DNA of 64,000 bases from an uncultured Bacilli bacterium (GCA_947589735.1 CANQCR010000002.1:62001-126000), one strand, 5' to 3'. Positions 25,227 to 34,792 are shown, numbered from the stretch's first letter. A program made the numbers and translations. The notes: a model not told the origin generated them from the letters alone.

Positions 25227-27434
25227 ATGAAGCAAGTTATTTTGAAAATTGAGGGTATGAGTTGTAGCGCTTGCTCAAATGGCTTAGAAAAATATTTGCG
25301 TAAACAAAAGGGTATTGTTGAAGCGAATGTCAACCTTGTTTTGGCGCAAGCATTAATTAAATATGAAGATAATCTTACGCTAACGGATTTAGACCGTTTT
25401 GTTTCGGAAGCGGGCTTTGAAAGTGCAGGGGTTTATAACCCAGCTAAAGAAGATAAAAAAATGTCTAAGACGCCTTTAATTATTTTTAGTTTTTTAGCTA
25501 TCTTTATTTTATACTTTAGTATGGGTCATATGATTGGGTTACCATCACTTCCTTATTTTAGTGAAAAATATCCTCTTAATTATGCTATAGGACTACTTAT
25601 TATAACTATTCCTTTTCTTATTTATGGCTGGGATCTATTTAAAAATGGCTATAAGAATCTTATTCATAAAAGCCCTAATATGGATACCTTGGTATCATTA
25701 GGAGTCATTGCTAGTTTTGGCTATAGTATTTTTAGTTTAGTAATGATTACTAAGGGTAATCACGAATATGTTCATCACTTATATTTTGAATCTTGTGCGA
25801 TGATTATTTATTTTATCAAGCTAGGAAGATTTATTGATCATGGTAGTAGAGAAAAAACAAAAGAGGCTTTAAAAGAGCTTGTTTCGATAACGCCATCAAC
25901 CGCCTTAATTAAAAAAGGTGATGATGAGATTGAAGTAACAATCGATGAAGTAAAGATAGGAGACATACTAATTTGTAAACCCGGAATGAAGATGGCCGTT
26001 GATGGTGAGATTATAAGTGGGTCATGCCACGTTGATGAATCTTTTATAACGGGTGAGTCAAAACCTGTTAAAAAGGAATTTGGTAGTAAAGTTGTAGCGG
26101 GAAGCATCAATTTTGATGGATATATTTTATACAAAGCTTTAAAGATTGGTAAAGATTCCACTATATCTGAAATTGTTCATTTAGTTAGTGAAGCAACTAA
26201 TACCAAAGCGCCTATCAGTCGTTTAGCTGATAAAATTAGTGGCTATTTTGTTCCTACTATTATGCTTGTTAGTCTTTTAACATTACTTGGTTATTTGTTA
26301 AGCGGTGCATATTTTAATGAAGCATTAATGACATCGGTAACCGTTTTAGTAGTAGCTTGTCCATGTGCTTTAGGTCTTGCAACCCCAATGGCAATGGTTG
26401 TAAGTCTTGGGGTATGCGCTAAAAATGGTATTTTAGTTAAATCGAGTGCAACTTTAGAAATGGCAAGTCATATTGATACAATCGTTTTTGATAAGACCGG
26501 AACACTAACTTATGGTAACTTGAAAGTAACAGATATTTTTAACTATAGTGATAAAGAAGAATTGATGAAGTTAGTTTGCAGTTTGGAAAGTGCATCTGAC
26601 CATCCTATTAGTCGTGCTTTCAAAGAATATCAAGAAAATAATAAATTAGTGTTATACAATGTTATAGATTTTGAAAGCATTAATGGTATTGGTCTAAAAG
26701 CTAAGATAGATGGAAACGATATCTATGTTGGTGGTAATAAATTATTTTCTTATTTAGATATTAGTAATATACATCTTAAGGATGAAGATGAGTTAACTAA
26801 AAAAGGATGCAGTTTAATCTATGTTATTAAAGAAAAAGAGGTTCTTGGCTTAATTGGTGTTTGTGATGCGATTAGAGCGGACGCTAAAATGACTATTCAA
26901 AGATTAAAACGTTTAGGAAAAGATGTTATTATGTTAACTGGTGATAACGATAAAACGGCTAAGGTTATTGCTGATACGCTAGAAATAGAAAATGTCATTG
27001 CCAATGTTTTACCGAAGGATAAAACGAAAGTTATCAAAGAGTTAATGCAAAATAATCATAAGGTATGTATGGTTGGAGATGGCGTGAATGATGCACCAGC
27101 ACTTGCAACGGCTACTTTAGGTATTAGTATTGTTGGGGGTACTGATATCGCATCTTCTTCGGCTGATGTCGTGTTAATGCGCGATGAGCTATCAAAGATT
27201 CCATCTTTGATGGATATCAGTCATAAGACGATTGTTAATATTAAAGAGAATTTATTCTGGGCTTTCTTCTATAATATAATTATGATACCTTTAGCTATCG
27301 GTTTATTTGCGCCCCTTGGCTTAAAAATGAATCCGATGTTTGGAGGACTTGCGATGACAATAAGTAGTTTAACAGTTGTTTTTAATGCATTGCGTTTAAA
27401 GAGATGGAGGGATAATAATGAACGTTATGATTAA
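25227..27434 (+). CDS. copA: Copper-exporting P1B-type ATPase
   Basis: 735 residues. One N-terminal heavy-metal-associated domain (GMSCSACSNG), eight TMs, TGES actuator loop (FITGESKPV), membrane CPC (C378-P-C380), phosphorylation site D422 in FDKTGTL, HP motif SDHPISRA, and GDGVNDAPAL. CPC plus genomic context with csoR and copZ identifies Cu(I) export. AGGAGGGG precedes the start, 8 nt after csoR. Overlaps copZ by 17 nt. Confidence 0.97.
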   Translation: MKQVILKIEGMSCSACSNGLEKYLRKQKGIVEANVNLVLAQALIKYEDNLTLTDLDRFVSEAGFESAGVYNPAKEDKKMSKTPLIIFSFLAIFILYFSMGHMIGLPSLPYFSEKYPLNYAIGLLIITIPFLIYGWDLFKNGYKNLIHKSPNMDTLVSLGVIASFGYSIFSLVMITKGNHEYVHHLYFESCAMIIYFIKLGRFIDHGSREKTKEALKELVSITPSTALIKKGDDEIEVTIDEVKIGDILICKPGMKMAVDGEIISGSCHVDESFITGESKPVKKEFGSKVVAGSINFDGYILYKALKIGKDSTISEIVHLVSEATNTKAPISRLADKISGYFVPTIMLVSLLTLLGYLLSGAYFNEALMTSVTVLVVACPCALGLATPMAMVVSLGVCAKNGILVKSSATLEMASHIDTIVFDKTGTLTYGNLKVTDIFNYSDKEELMKLVCSLESASDHPISRAFKEYQENNKLVLYNVIDFESINGIGLKAKIDGNDIYVGGNKLFSYLDISNIHLKDEDELTKKGCSLIYVIKEKEVLGLIGVCDAIRADAKMTIQRLKRLGKDVIMLTGDNDKTAKVIADTLEIENVIANVLPKDKTKVIKELMQNNHKVCMVGDGVNDAPALATATLGISIVGGTDIASSSADVVLMRDELSKIPSLMDISHKTIVNIKENLFWAFFYNIIMIPLAIGLFAPLGLKMNPMFGGLAMTISSLTVVFNALRLKRWRDNNERYD

Positions 27435-27636
27435 AATTGATGGTATGCACTGTGAGAATTGTGCAGCTAGAATTACTAAGGCTTTAGAAAATACCGAAGG
27501 TGTAAGTAATGTTTCAGTGAGCCTTGAAAAGAAAGAAGCTAATTTAACATTAAGTGAAAGTTATGATTTAGAAAAGCTAAAAGAAAAAATTGAAGATTTA
27601 GGATTTACAGTTGAAGAAATAAATAAAATTAGTTAA
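27418..27636 (+). CDS. copZ: Copper chaperone CopZ
   Basis: 72 residues, a single HMA domain with the Cu(I) site GMHCENCA near the N-terminus and the GVSNVSVSLEKKEA beta strand. It delivers copper to CopA. The start overlaps the end of copA in another frame; GGAGGGATAAT is the ribosome site. Confidence 0.93.
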   Translation: MNVMIKIDGMHCENCAARITKALENTEGVSNVSVSLEKKEANLTLSESYDLEKLKEKIEDLGFTVEEINKIS

Positions 27637-27667
27637 AATAAGAGCGTCTTAGATAAGAGGTGATTAA

Positions 27668-28492
27668 ATGGATCAAGTAAAAGAAATTGAACGCAGTATT
27701 ATTAAAAAATATCGTAAAGATATTTGGAGTAAGTTTGTTAAAGCTGTTCAAGAGTATGAATTAATTAAAGAAAATGATCACGTGATGGTTTGCATTAGTG
27801 GTGGAAAAGATTCTTTCTTACTTGCTAAATGCATTCAAGAGTTAACGCGTCATGGTAAGATCCCTTTTAAAGCCTCTTATGTTGTTATGGACCCAGGTTA
27901 TACGGAAAAAAACCGGAAAGCTATTATAAGTAACGCTGAAAAACTAGGACTTCCAATTACGATTTTTGAAAGCGATATCTTTAGTGTCGTTGATGAAATC
28001 AATTTTAAAAGTCCGTGTTATATGTGCGCTAGAATGCGAAGAGGACACCTATATAGTAAAGCTAAAGAATTAGGTTGTAATAAGATTGCTTTAGGACATC
28101 ACTTCAATGATGTCATTGAAACAACACTGTTATCAATGTTTTATGGAGCCGAAATAAAAACGATGATGCCCAAATTACATAGTGATAATTTTCCGGGAAT
28201 TGAACTAATTAGACCACTATTTTTAGTTAAAGAAAAAGATATCATCTCTTGGAAAAATAGTAATCAGTTAACATTCTTAAACTGTGCGTGTCGATTTACA
28301 GAAAGTGTGTCAATAGATGAAACCGCAAGTAAACGTCTTGAGATGAAAAAACTAATTGAAGAACTTAAAAAGATAAATCCGGATATTGAACATAATCTTT
28401 TTAAGAGTACCGATAATGTCAATTTAAATTGTATTTTAGGTGTGACTAAAGATGGCGTATATCATAGCTTTTTAGAACATTATGATGATTAA
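27668..28492 (+). CDS. ttcA: TtcA-like tRNA 2-thiocytidine synthetase
   Basis: 274 residues with a PP-loop (CISGGKDSFLLAKC) and the cysteines expected for an Fe-S cluster in this class: CYMCARMRRG (CxxC) and a distal CACRF. ALGHHFNDVIETTLLSMFYG is the typical core. TtcA thiolates C32 of some tRNAs. AGAGGTGATTAA precedes ATG 27668. It follows copZ at 31 nt and could share the copper operon transcript; the link may be incidental, although Fe-S proteins are copper targets. Confidence 0.85.
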   Translation: MDQVKEIERSIIKKYRKDIWSKFVKAVQEYELIKENDHVMVCISGGKDSFLLAKCIQELTRHGKIPFKASYVVMDPGYTEKNRKAIISNAEKLGLPITIFESDIFSVVDEINFKSPCYMCARMRRGHLYSKAKELGCNKIALGHHFNDVIETTLLSMFYGAEIKTMMPKLHSDNFPGIELIRPLFLVKEKDIISWKNSNQLTFLNCACRFTESVSIDETASKRLEMKKLIEELKKINPDIEHNLFKSTDNVNLNCILGVTKDGVYHSFLEHYDD

Positions 28493-28548
28493 AAGAAATA
28501 GTAGATTTTAAAAACGAATCAGTCTGCTTTTTTTATTTATACCATTAA

Positions 28549-28577
28549 TTGACAATCATTTTAAAATAAATTATAAT
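28549..28577 (+). promoter_or_regulatory. Promoter of the 28601 gene
   Basis: TTGACA (28549-28554), 17 bp, TATAAT (28572-28577): full consensus. Confidence 0.8.
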
Positions 28578-28600
28578 TTACATAGAATAGAGGGGTGGAT

Positions 28601-29878
28601 ATGCGAAGAGTTATTAACCTTTTGGCAATGGTTTTAACTGTGACATTAATGTTTATTACCCAAGATACGAGTGAATATATGTTTATTCTATATATTTTGA
28701 TTCTTTATTTAGGTAATTCTTTTTTAATGTCTCATAAAAATAGTAATGATTTAGTTCCTCTTTTGACATGTACAGAATTGTTTTATCTATTTGATTTTTA
28801 TCTATTTATAAATCATCGCGCGGAAGCTAATATCTTTGCCTATTTAGCTGTTATTTTCAGTTTCCTTTTAATCGTATGTATTTTAAAAGAAAGACGCTCT
28901 AATTTACCCCCAACGACCATTAAAAGGGAAAAGAAAAAGCAAAAACAAATGCTTGGTCTTTCTCTTGGCTTTCTTCTTTTTGCCTTTTTATTTAATGTTA
29001 TATTACTTTCTTTAATCAATTATCATAATATTAATTATATATATCCACTTACGATGTTGATAATGACCTTATTGATGACGACCGTCATTATTTATACTGG
29101 TTATATTGATCGTGATAAAAGAACGAAAAAGAAGCGTCACCAACGTCTTATTATTTCAGCTGTAACCGGACATACAAATGTCTTTAATAAAGATGAAGAA
29201 GTAAGACAAAAATTTACTGGGCCTATTATAAGTAACCGACCATATTTTATTTTATCGCTATTCTATTTCCTTTTTTTACCACAATCTCTTCATATATCTA
29301 ATAATATGGTACGACTTTTATACATTCTTTTCTTTATCTATTTATTAGTTATTATGTATTATCCATTAGTAAAATGTGAGTATTATGGATTTAGGCATAA
29401 CGATAGTAACTATCGGATATCATTTAAAGAACATTTTAAAAAATCCTTCGTCTATAATATGATCTTTTTAATATCAGGTCTTACATTATCTTTTTCGTTA
29501 TACTATGTTTATAATGGACCAACTCGTCTGATGGAAAATGGCGAAATTCCTATAACACGTCATGATGCGGGTCTAATGTTTACTAATAAAGAAATAGATG
29601 AAATTGAACTAGCTATTAGAAATGACTTTGATAAGTCTGTTTATGTTGGCTTTGAAGAAAATGATAATGAACTTCAAAATGAAGTCGGTGAGAGATATAA
29701 AAGACTTTATGTTTATGCTTATACGGATGATAGTATTGATGTATATTTATATGTTTATTATAAATATACAACGGAAACGCATCTCCATAAACTAGGTACT
29801 GTTGAAAGAATATCATCTTATATATCGCCATCTCTAACCAAAGATGGCTTGGATAGTTTAAATATCGATTTTAGATAG
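28601..29878 (+). CDS. Unknown polytopic membrane protein
   Basis: 425 residues from ATG 28601 (AGAGGGGTG upstream). About eight hydrophobic helices in three groups (residues 5-45, 60-95, 120-165, 215-310), a basic loop KREKKKQKQ and a second KRTKKKRHQ, then a soluble C-terminal domain of about 110 residues rich in D, E and Y. Family not recognised. Consensus promoter and own terminator. Confidence 0.7.
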   Translation: MRRVINLLAMVLTVTLMFITQDTSEYMFILYILILYLGNSFLMSHKNSNDLVPLLTCTELFYLFDFYLFINHRAEANIFAYLAVIFSFLLIVCILKERRSNLPPTTIKREKKKQKQMLGLSLGFLLFAFLFNVILLSLINYHNINYIYPLTMLIMTLLMTTVIIYTGYIDRDKRTKKKRHQRLIISAVTGHTNVFNKDEEVRQKFTGPIISNRPYFILSLFYFLFLPQSLHISNNMVRLLYILFFIYLLVIMYYPLVKCEYYGFRHNDSNYRISFKEHFKKSFVYNMIFLISGLTLSFSLYYVYNGPTRLMENGEIPITRHDAGLMFTNKEIDEIELAIRNDFDKSVYVGFEENDNELQNEVGERYKRLYVYAYTDDSIDVYLYVYYKYTTETHLHKLGTVERISSYISPSLTKDGLDSLNIDFR

Positions 29879-29914
29879 AAAAGAATATATCTAAAATCTT
29901 TTTTATGTTATAAT
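29867..29914 (+). promoter_or_regulatory. Terminator followed by extended -10 promoter
   Basis: 11-bp stem GATTTTAGATA / TATCTAAAATC (29867-29898) with T6, then TGTTATAAT (29906-29914), the -10 for the next gene. Confidence 0.7.
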
Positions 29915-29933
29915 ATTTATGGAGAGTGATGGT

Positions 29934-30476
29934 ATGGATACCGCAACCAAAAATATCTATATTGTTTTAACTGATCCAGGTACTTGGATATCCCATATCA
30001 TCAAGTTGTATACTAGGGCGGAATATAGTCATGTTTCTTTATCATTAGATAAAGATTTAGAAAAGATGTATAGTTTTGGTCGCATCAATCCCTATAACCC
30101 TTTTGTTGGTGGCTTTGTTCATGAGAATGTTAAGTGGGGGACTTTTAAGCGTTTCAAGAAAACAAATGCCGCTATTTATTCATTAACGCTAACCGATGAA
30201 CAGTATCGGGCTATTGAAAATGAGATTAAAAATATGTGCAAGGATGCTAAAGACTATAAGTTTAATGTTTTAGGACTCCTTGCAGTTACCCTTCATGTTC
30301 ATGTTAAACGTAAAAAACATTTCTATTGTGCCGAGTTTGTTAAGTATCTATTCGAGCAAGCGGAAATTGATACGCCGCTACCACAAGTTGTCAGACCAAT
30401 TGACTTTAAGAAAATAGATGATGCTAAACTACAATATAGTGGATTACTTAATAGTTATAATTTAGTCCAAAATTAA
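29934..30476 (+). CDS. Permuted papain-like (NlpC/P60-type) hydrolase
   Basis: 180 residues from ATG 29934. Histidine comes first (EYSHVSLSLD) and the cysteine later (HFYCAEFVKYLF), the permuted order of YiiX/YebB-like members of the NlpC/P60 superfamily. Such enzymes are often amidases or lipid-active hydrolases. No signal peptide or TM is seen, so it is probably cytoplasmic. GGAGAGTGATGGT precedes the start. Convergent with the LysR gene. Confidence 0.75.
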   Translation: MDTATKNIYIVLTDPGTWISHIIKLYTRAEYSHVSLSLDKDLEKMYSFGRINPYNPFVGGFVHENVKWGTFKRFKKTNAAIYSLTLTDEQYRAIENEIKNMCKDAKDYKFNVLGLLAVTLHVHVKRKKHFYCAEFVKYLFEQAEIDTPLPQVVRPIDFKKIDDAKLQYSGLLNSYNLVQN

Positions 30477-30502
30477 ATCAGTAAATAATTACTGATTTTT
30501 TT
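30476..30502 (+). terminator. Bidirectional terminator
   Basis: AATCAGTAA ATAA TTACTGATT with T6, between convergent genes. Confidence 0.85.
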
Positions 30503-31379
30503 GTGTCAATAACTCAATGAATTTCTTGGTGCTGAAACTAGGCGTGATTTTGCTAGAATAAGCAAGGCCAATGTATCTAGATGGTATGGGTGGAACGACT
30601 TGAATAATTTTTAACGTTTTATTTTTAAGATCTTCTTTGATAAATTCTTTGGTTAAATAACCAATACCAAATCCTGCTTTGGTTAGGGAAGTAACCGATG
30701 AATAAGTGTCTAGTTCCATCGCCGGCTTTAGGGTTACATTATTTTCAAGACAAAAGTTATCAAGAAATCTTCTTGCGCTTGATGATGGAAGTTGTAATAT
30801 CAGTTGATAATCATTCAAATCTTTTAGGGAGATAACATTATTTGGAAGATTTAACTTGCAACTAGCGGCAAAACAATCCTGGACTTTTTTTAATTTTTTG
30901 ATAATGATATCTTTTTCATCTTGATGGGGAAGATTTAAAAAGACAAGATCAATTTTCCCATTTTTAAGATCATCTAAAAGAAGTGATGACATATTGTTTA
31001 AAATTTTAATTTCAATTTTAGGATACATTTGATGAAATACGGCGATAAAAGGTAAAAGATATTCTCTTACAATAGTGTTACTGGAGCCGATTCTAATAAG
31101 CCCTGCCTCTAAATTGATGCACTCTAAAAACTTTTTTTCAGCTGTATCAATTAGTTCCATTGCTTGACTTATATAGTAGTAAAGGGTTTTACCTTCTTCG
31201 GTTAGTGTTACACCTTTTTTGGTTCTTGTAAACAACTTTCCACCTAATTGTTCCTCTAAGTTTTTAATCGTTTTACTAATGGCTGGTTGACTAATCATTA
31301 GCTCATTAGCTGATGCTGTGATGTTGCCATTTTTAGCGACAACATAAAAAATCTTGTACCATTCTATATCAATATTCAT
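30489..31379 (-). CDS. LysR-family transcriptional regulator
   Basis: 296 residues. N-terminal winged helix with the typical ITASANELMISQPAISKTIKNLEEQLGGKLFTR split across residues 15-50, then a two-lobed effector domain (IRIGSSNTI ... FGIGYLTKEF). TGGAGG precedes the ATG on the minus strand. It is divergent from the AAA+ gene at 31494, the usual arrangement for a LysR target; GTTATGAATAAC at 31393-31404 in the shared region is a candidate site. Confidence 0.94.
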   Translation of the reverse strand: MNIDIEWYKIFYVVAKNGNITASANELMISQPAISKTIKNLEEQLGGKLFTRTKKGVTLTEEGKTLYYYISQAMELIDTAEKKFLECINLEAGLIRIGSSNTIVREYLLPFIAVFHQMYPKIEIKILNNMSSLLLDDLKNGKIDLVFLNLPHQDEKDIIIKKLKKVQDCFAASCKLNLPNNVISLKDLNDYQLILQLPSSSARRFLDNFCLENNVTLKPAMELDTYSSVTSLTKAGFGIGYLTKEFIKEDLKNKTLKIIQVVPPIPSRYIGLAYSSKITPSFSTKKFIELLTQKNQ

Positions 31380-31418
31380 ACATAACCTCCAGTTATGAAT
31401 AACATAACAAATATGTCT

Positions 31419-31447
31419 TTTACTTATTGATTATTATAACATATAAT
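31419..31447 (+). promoter_or_regulatory. Promoter of the AAA+ gene
   Basis: TTTACT (31419-31424), 17 bp, TATAAT (31442-31447). The -10 covers an in-frame ATG at 31446, which rules that ATG out as a start if this promoter is used. Confidence 0.6.
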
Positions 31448-31493
31448 GAAATTGAAAGGAAGAAAAATTAAATACATCAAAGGAGGTTTAATT

Positions 31494-33254
31494 ATGGCAA
31501 GTTTATTTTTAGCTTATCAGGGATATGAATATAATAAGGATGATTTATGCACAGCTTTCCCGAAAAAATATCAAAGTAATATGGCATTTTCTATCGATAG
31601 TGATAATGGTATTTATTTTGTGTCAGCTGATACTGATAAAACTAGGAAATTACCTTTACCAGCTAGAAAGGATAATACAATTATTGTTGCTAATTATACT
31701 GAATGCTTAATGGCTGATATGTTAAAAAATCATCACAAAAGGGAAGTTGATCTTTTAAAACAGTATTATGATCGTGATGGTGGGGAAATGTTTTGGTCAT
31801 TACCGATGAGTTTATGTGCTGTTATTTGGGACTATGACAAACAGTGTTTTATAGCTGGTAATAATGTTCACGATGAAAAGGATGGAACTTGTCTTTATTA
31901 TGGTCATACGATTATTAATCATGAATTAATGTTTTCTAATAGTGAAGAATTATTATCTAAACTTTGTCAGGATGTTAATCTTATTGATATTCATCATTAT
32001 ATGGAAAAAGGTAAGATATTAAGTACGCATGAAGAAGATAAAAGAAAGGGTAGCAGTACTTATGGTGATGTTGATTATTACGCATCACTTCATACTGCCA
32101 ATGAAGATAATCAACCTTCTTTTGACGCTGAACTTATTAAGCAGAGTAAAGAGAATATTGATTTTCTCTTTAGTGGATTAAATGCTCTACTTAGTAAAGT
32201 GGCTAGTGAGGCTGTAAAAGATAAAATAATTGCTAATGTCAATGCTTATTTCGCATCTCCTGATCCGAAAAAACGGATTGAAGATATTTTAACTGAAAAA
32301 TTAACAACGGAAACCAAAAAACAAGTTTTAAAGTTGATTAAACAAGTTTTAGAGGAAAGTGCGTTAGCAAACCAAGTTCAAAGCGAAGTTCAAAAGACAA
32401 TTGATAGCGAAATGCAAAAGTTTGCTAGTGATAAACATTTACCTGTTACGCATATTATTAAATTAAATGATGTAAAATTAGGGCATACTAGTGGTGGCTT
32501 TTATCACGAGAAGTTTAATGAAATTTTAGATTATGTTCATTTAGACGAGCCTGTTATGTTAGTAGGGCCAGCCGGTAGTGGGAAAAACGTCTGCATCTCT
32601 CAGATTGCCGATGGTTTAGGATTAAAGATGTATTACACTAGTAGTGCGACTAATGAGTTTAAACTAACAGGCTTTGTCGATGCCGGTGGTAGATACCAAG
32701 AGACCGAATTTTATAGGGCCTTTACTAATGGTGGTATTTTCTGTTTAGATGAGATTGATAATTCCGATCCGTCCGCCTTAATTGTTATTAATGATGCTTT
32801 AGCTAATGGATATATGGCTTTTCCGCATAAGACTATCAAGCGTCATCCCGATTTTCACACAATCGTTGCTGCTAATACCTGGGGTAATGGTGCCGACTTA
32901 GAATATGTGGGTCGAAATGCTTTAGATGCATCAACGCTGGACCGGTTTGATACTGTTTTCTTTGATTATGATCGTAATTTAGAAGAATCTTTATATCCTA
33001 ATAAGGAAGTATTAGAGTTTATGTGGGCTTTTCGGGATGCCGTTTATAAAACACATATACCCCATATCGTTTCTACAAGAGGTATTGGTAAAGTATATAA
33101 AAAAGCTCTTAATGGTATTCCTTATGATAAAATTCTTCTAGCTAATGTTGTTAAAAGTCTAGATCAAGATTCCCTTAATAGTATTTTAGGAAATATGGAA
33201 ATAAGTAGTAAAAATGGTTTTTACGAAGCAGTTAAGTGCTTGAAATTGAGGTAA
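31494..33254 (+). CDS. MoxR/CbbQ-like AAA+ ATPase
   Basis: 586 residues from ATG 31494, just after AAAGGAGG. The first 200 residues are not recognised. Residues about 200-320 are helical and probably coiled coil. The C-terminal AAA+ (AAA_5) module has GPAGSGKNV (Walker A), GGIFCLDEIDNSD (Walker B) and a sensor ANTWGNG, then STLDRFDTVFFDYD (arginine finger region). MoxR-type ATPases remodel a partner, often a VWA protein; the next gene, 2 nt downstream, fits that position. Divergent from LysR. Confidence 0.85.
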   Translation: MASLFLAYQGYEYNKDDLCTAFPKKYQSNMAFSIDSDNGIYFVSADTDKTRKLPLPARKDNTIIVANYTECLMADMLKNHHKREVDLLKQYYDRDGGEMFWSLPMSLCAVIWDYDKQCFIAGNNVHDEKDGTCLYYGHTIINHELMFSNSEELLSKLCQDVNLIDIHHYMEKGKILSTHEEDKRKGSSTYGDVDYYASLHTANEDNQPSFDAELIKQSKENIDFLFSGLNALLSKVASEAVKDKIIANVNAYFASPDPKKRIEDILTEKLTTETKKQVLKLIKQVLEESALANQVQSEVQKTIDSEMQKFASDKHLPVTHIIKLNDVKLGHTSGGFYHEKFNEILDYVHLDEPVMLVGPAGSGKNVCISQIADGLGLKMYYTSSATNEFKLTGFVDAGGRYQETEFYRAFTNGGIFCLDEIDNSDPSALIVINDALANGYMAFPHKTIKRHPDFHTIVAANTWGNGADLEYVGRNALDASTLDRFDTVFFDYDRNLEESLYPNKEVLEFMWAFRDAVYKTHIPHIVSTRGIGKVYKKALNGIPYDKILLANVVKSLDQDSLNSILGNMEISSKNGFYEAVKCLKLR

Positions 33255-33256
33255 TT

Positions 33257-34192
33257 ATGTATAAATTATATCGTGAGAATGATTATCAAATAATGTATTA
33301 TAAGTTCTTTTCGCTTCATGAATATACTAGTTTTTTAACATCACAATTATCCAATCCCAAATTTAGTGGATATAGTAGTAATGAAGGAGATTATTCATTT
33401 TGTAAAACTAGAAGTTTTGAAGAAGCCCTTGATTTATGTACTTATGGTTACTATGAAGATTATAAGCAATTTATAAGCTTAAAAATAAGTCTTGATCGCT
33501 TTTTAACTTTAGCTACAAAAAAGAGCAAAGCCTTTAATGATTATGTTGGTTTTGTACCAGATGTTAAAGCGTATCTTGAAGGTAACCCCTTAGCGATGAT
33601 TAATAAAACAAAAACAAGATATCAAAAAATAACGATATGGTTTAATTCATCTTATTCTGCTGATTGTACCAAAGAGCAGATATATGTAAGAGGGGCAATT
33701 ACCTTATCATTAATTGAATTATTAGAAAAAATGGGTTATAGTGTTGATTTACATCTTATTGAATTATGTCGCAAGGGTAAGCAGTTTCATTTTAGTGATT
33801 TCCTTTTAAAAGAAGAGGGCGAAAGGTTAAATCCTGGTAAATTGTTTTTTCCGATGTGCCATCCGTCATGGGTTAGACGCCTTAATTTTCGTCTTATTGA
33901 AGTTACTCCTGATATAACTGATGATTGGTTAGATTATGGTATACCATGTAATTATAATCAAATAAAAGAAATCGTAAAGCCCCAAAATCGAGATATTATT
34001 ATTCCAACAATCGAAGAATTAAGAATTAGTGGTTATGATTGGTTAGAAGACATTAAGCAAGTCCTAGATTATATTGATAAGCAAGGGAACCAAGACTTTA
34101 AAATCAAAGAAAAAGTCAAAGTTAAAAGTTATACACCTAACGACTATTATCAGGACACCTCATATTATGATGACGAAGAATTACCATTTTAA
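33257..34192 (+). CDS. Partner of the MoxR-like ATPase, possibly a degenerate VWA protein
   Basis: 311 residues from ATG 33257 (GAGGTAATT upstream), 2 nt after the AAA+ gene. The central part reads ITIWFNSSYSADCTKEQ, an RGA helix, SLIELLEKMGYSVDLHLIEL: a strand, an S-x-S-like loop and a helix as in VWA folds, though a full DxSxS metal site is not present. The C-terminus is highly charged (KIKEKVKVK, DDEELPF). I cannot name the family with confidence. Position and layout suggest a substrate adaptor for the ATPase (inference). Confidence 0.6.
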   Translation: MYKLYRENDYQIMYYKFFSLHEYTSFLTSQLSNPKFSGYSSNEGDYSFCKTRSFEEALDLCTYGYYEDYKQFISLKISLDRFLTLATKKSKAFNDYVGFVPDVKAYLEGNPLAMINKTKTRYQKITIWFNSSYSADCTKEQIYVRGAITLSLIELLEKMGYSVDLHLIELCRKGKQFHFSDFLLKEEGERLNPGKLFFPMCHPSWVRRLNFRLIEVTPDITDDWLDYGIPCNYNQIKEIVKPQNRDIIIPTIEELRISGYDWLEDIKQVLDYIDKQGNQDFKIKEKVKVKSYTPNDYYQDTSYYDDEELPF

Positions 34193-34223
34193 AAGTAGAC
34201 TATTTTAAAATTAGTCTACTTTT
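34191..34223 (+). terminator. Bidirectional terminator
   Basis: 12-bp perfect stem AAAAGTAGACTA / TAGTCTACTTTT between convergent genes. Confidence 0.85.
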
Positions 34224-34437
34224 AGTTTTCCTCATCGGCATCAATAATTAAAATTAACTCACCGGGCGTACAATCTAGGTATTTACACATTTCTTCAATG
34301 TATTTAAATGAAATGGCGGTTGTCTCACCACGGATAATGCGATTTAAGTTACGAGATGTTAAATTCATTTGTTGACATAACCAATATTTTGTCTTGCCGC
34401 GTTTTTTTAAAAGATCAACAACATTGATTTTTATCAT
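34222..34437 (-). CDS. XRE-family (Cro/CI-like) small regulator
   Basis: 71 residues from ATG 34437; the ATG three codons earlier is directly against GGAGG and too close to be used. A whole-length HTH_3: DLLKKRGKTKYWLCQQMNLT, SRNLNRIIRGETTAISFKYI, EEMCKYLDCTPGELI. Its upstream DNA has two palindromes (34489-34526), candidate self-operators. Confidence 0.9.
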   Translation of the reverse strand: MIKINVVDLLKKRGKTKYWLCQQMNLTSRNLNRIIRGETTAISFKYIEEMCKYLDCTPGELILIIDADEEN

Positions 34438-34488
34438 ATATATCATCCTCCAAGGTTATTGTATAAAAATAAGAAAACACAAATAAGA

Positions 34489-34526
34489 TATTTGCAAATA
34501 ACGTATTTATATTTCATAATACGTTA
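34489..34526. promoter_or_regulatory. Paired palindromes upstream of the XRE gene
   Basis: A perfect 12-bp palindrome TATTTGCAAATA (34489-34500) abuts an inverted repeat TAACGTATT / AATACGTTA (34499-34507 and 34518-34526). They lie beyond a possible minus-strand -10 (TACAAT, 34463-34458), where a repressor would act. The stretch from 34527 to about 34735 has no convincing gene; TGTTATGAT near 34661-34669 is a possible extended -10 for a short RNA ending at 34765. Confidence 0.5.
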
Positions 34527-34735
34527 TAAAAGTAAGACTTTTTTAAGCATTCATATTCCTTTACATTAATTGTTGTTAGAATTTGAATAAAAAGGTTTTC
34601 TACGGAAAAAAAGCTACAAGTAAGTTTTGAGTTGAATATTTTGAATCTGAAATATGCTTGTTATGATATATAGGTATATTATTAAAAGTGGTTGATGATA
34701 AAAGATTACTGATGCTTTTAAAACTTTAAAATAAA

Positions 34736-34774
34736 AGGATTATTCTTTTGAATAATCTATTTTTTTGCTATAAT
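34736..34774 (+). promoter_or_regulatory. Terminator then extended -10 of the nuclease gene
   Basis: GATTATTC TTTT GAATAATC hairpin with a T7 run (about 34738-34767) followed by TGCTATAAT (34766-34774). The terminator implies a plus-strand transcript upstream, in the 34527-34735 gap. Confidence 0.55.
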
Positions 34775-34792
34775 ATTATTATGGTGAGAAAG

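Noticed and set aside
25838-26161. 107-codon minus-strand ORF
   Set aside because: Lies entirely antisense to the well-conserved copA core; no ribosome site. Shadow.
31446-31493. Upstream ATG that would lengthen the AAA+ protein by 16 residues
   Set aside because: The ATG is inside the -10 box; ATG 31494 has the AAAGGAGG site.
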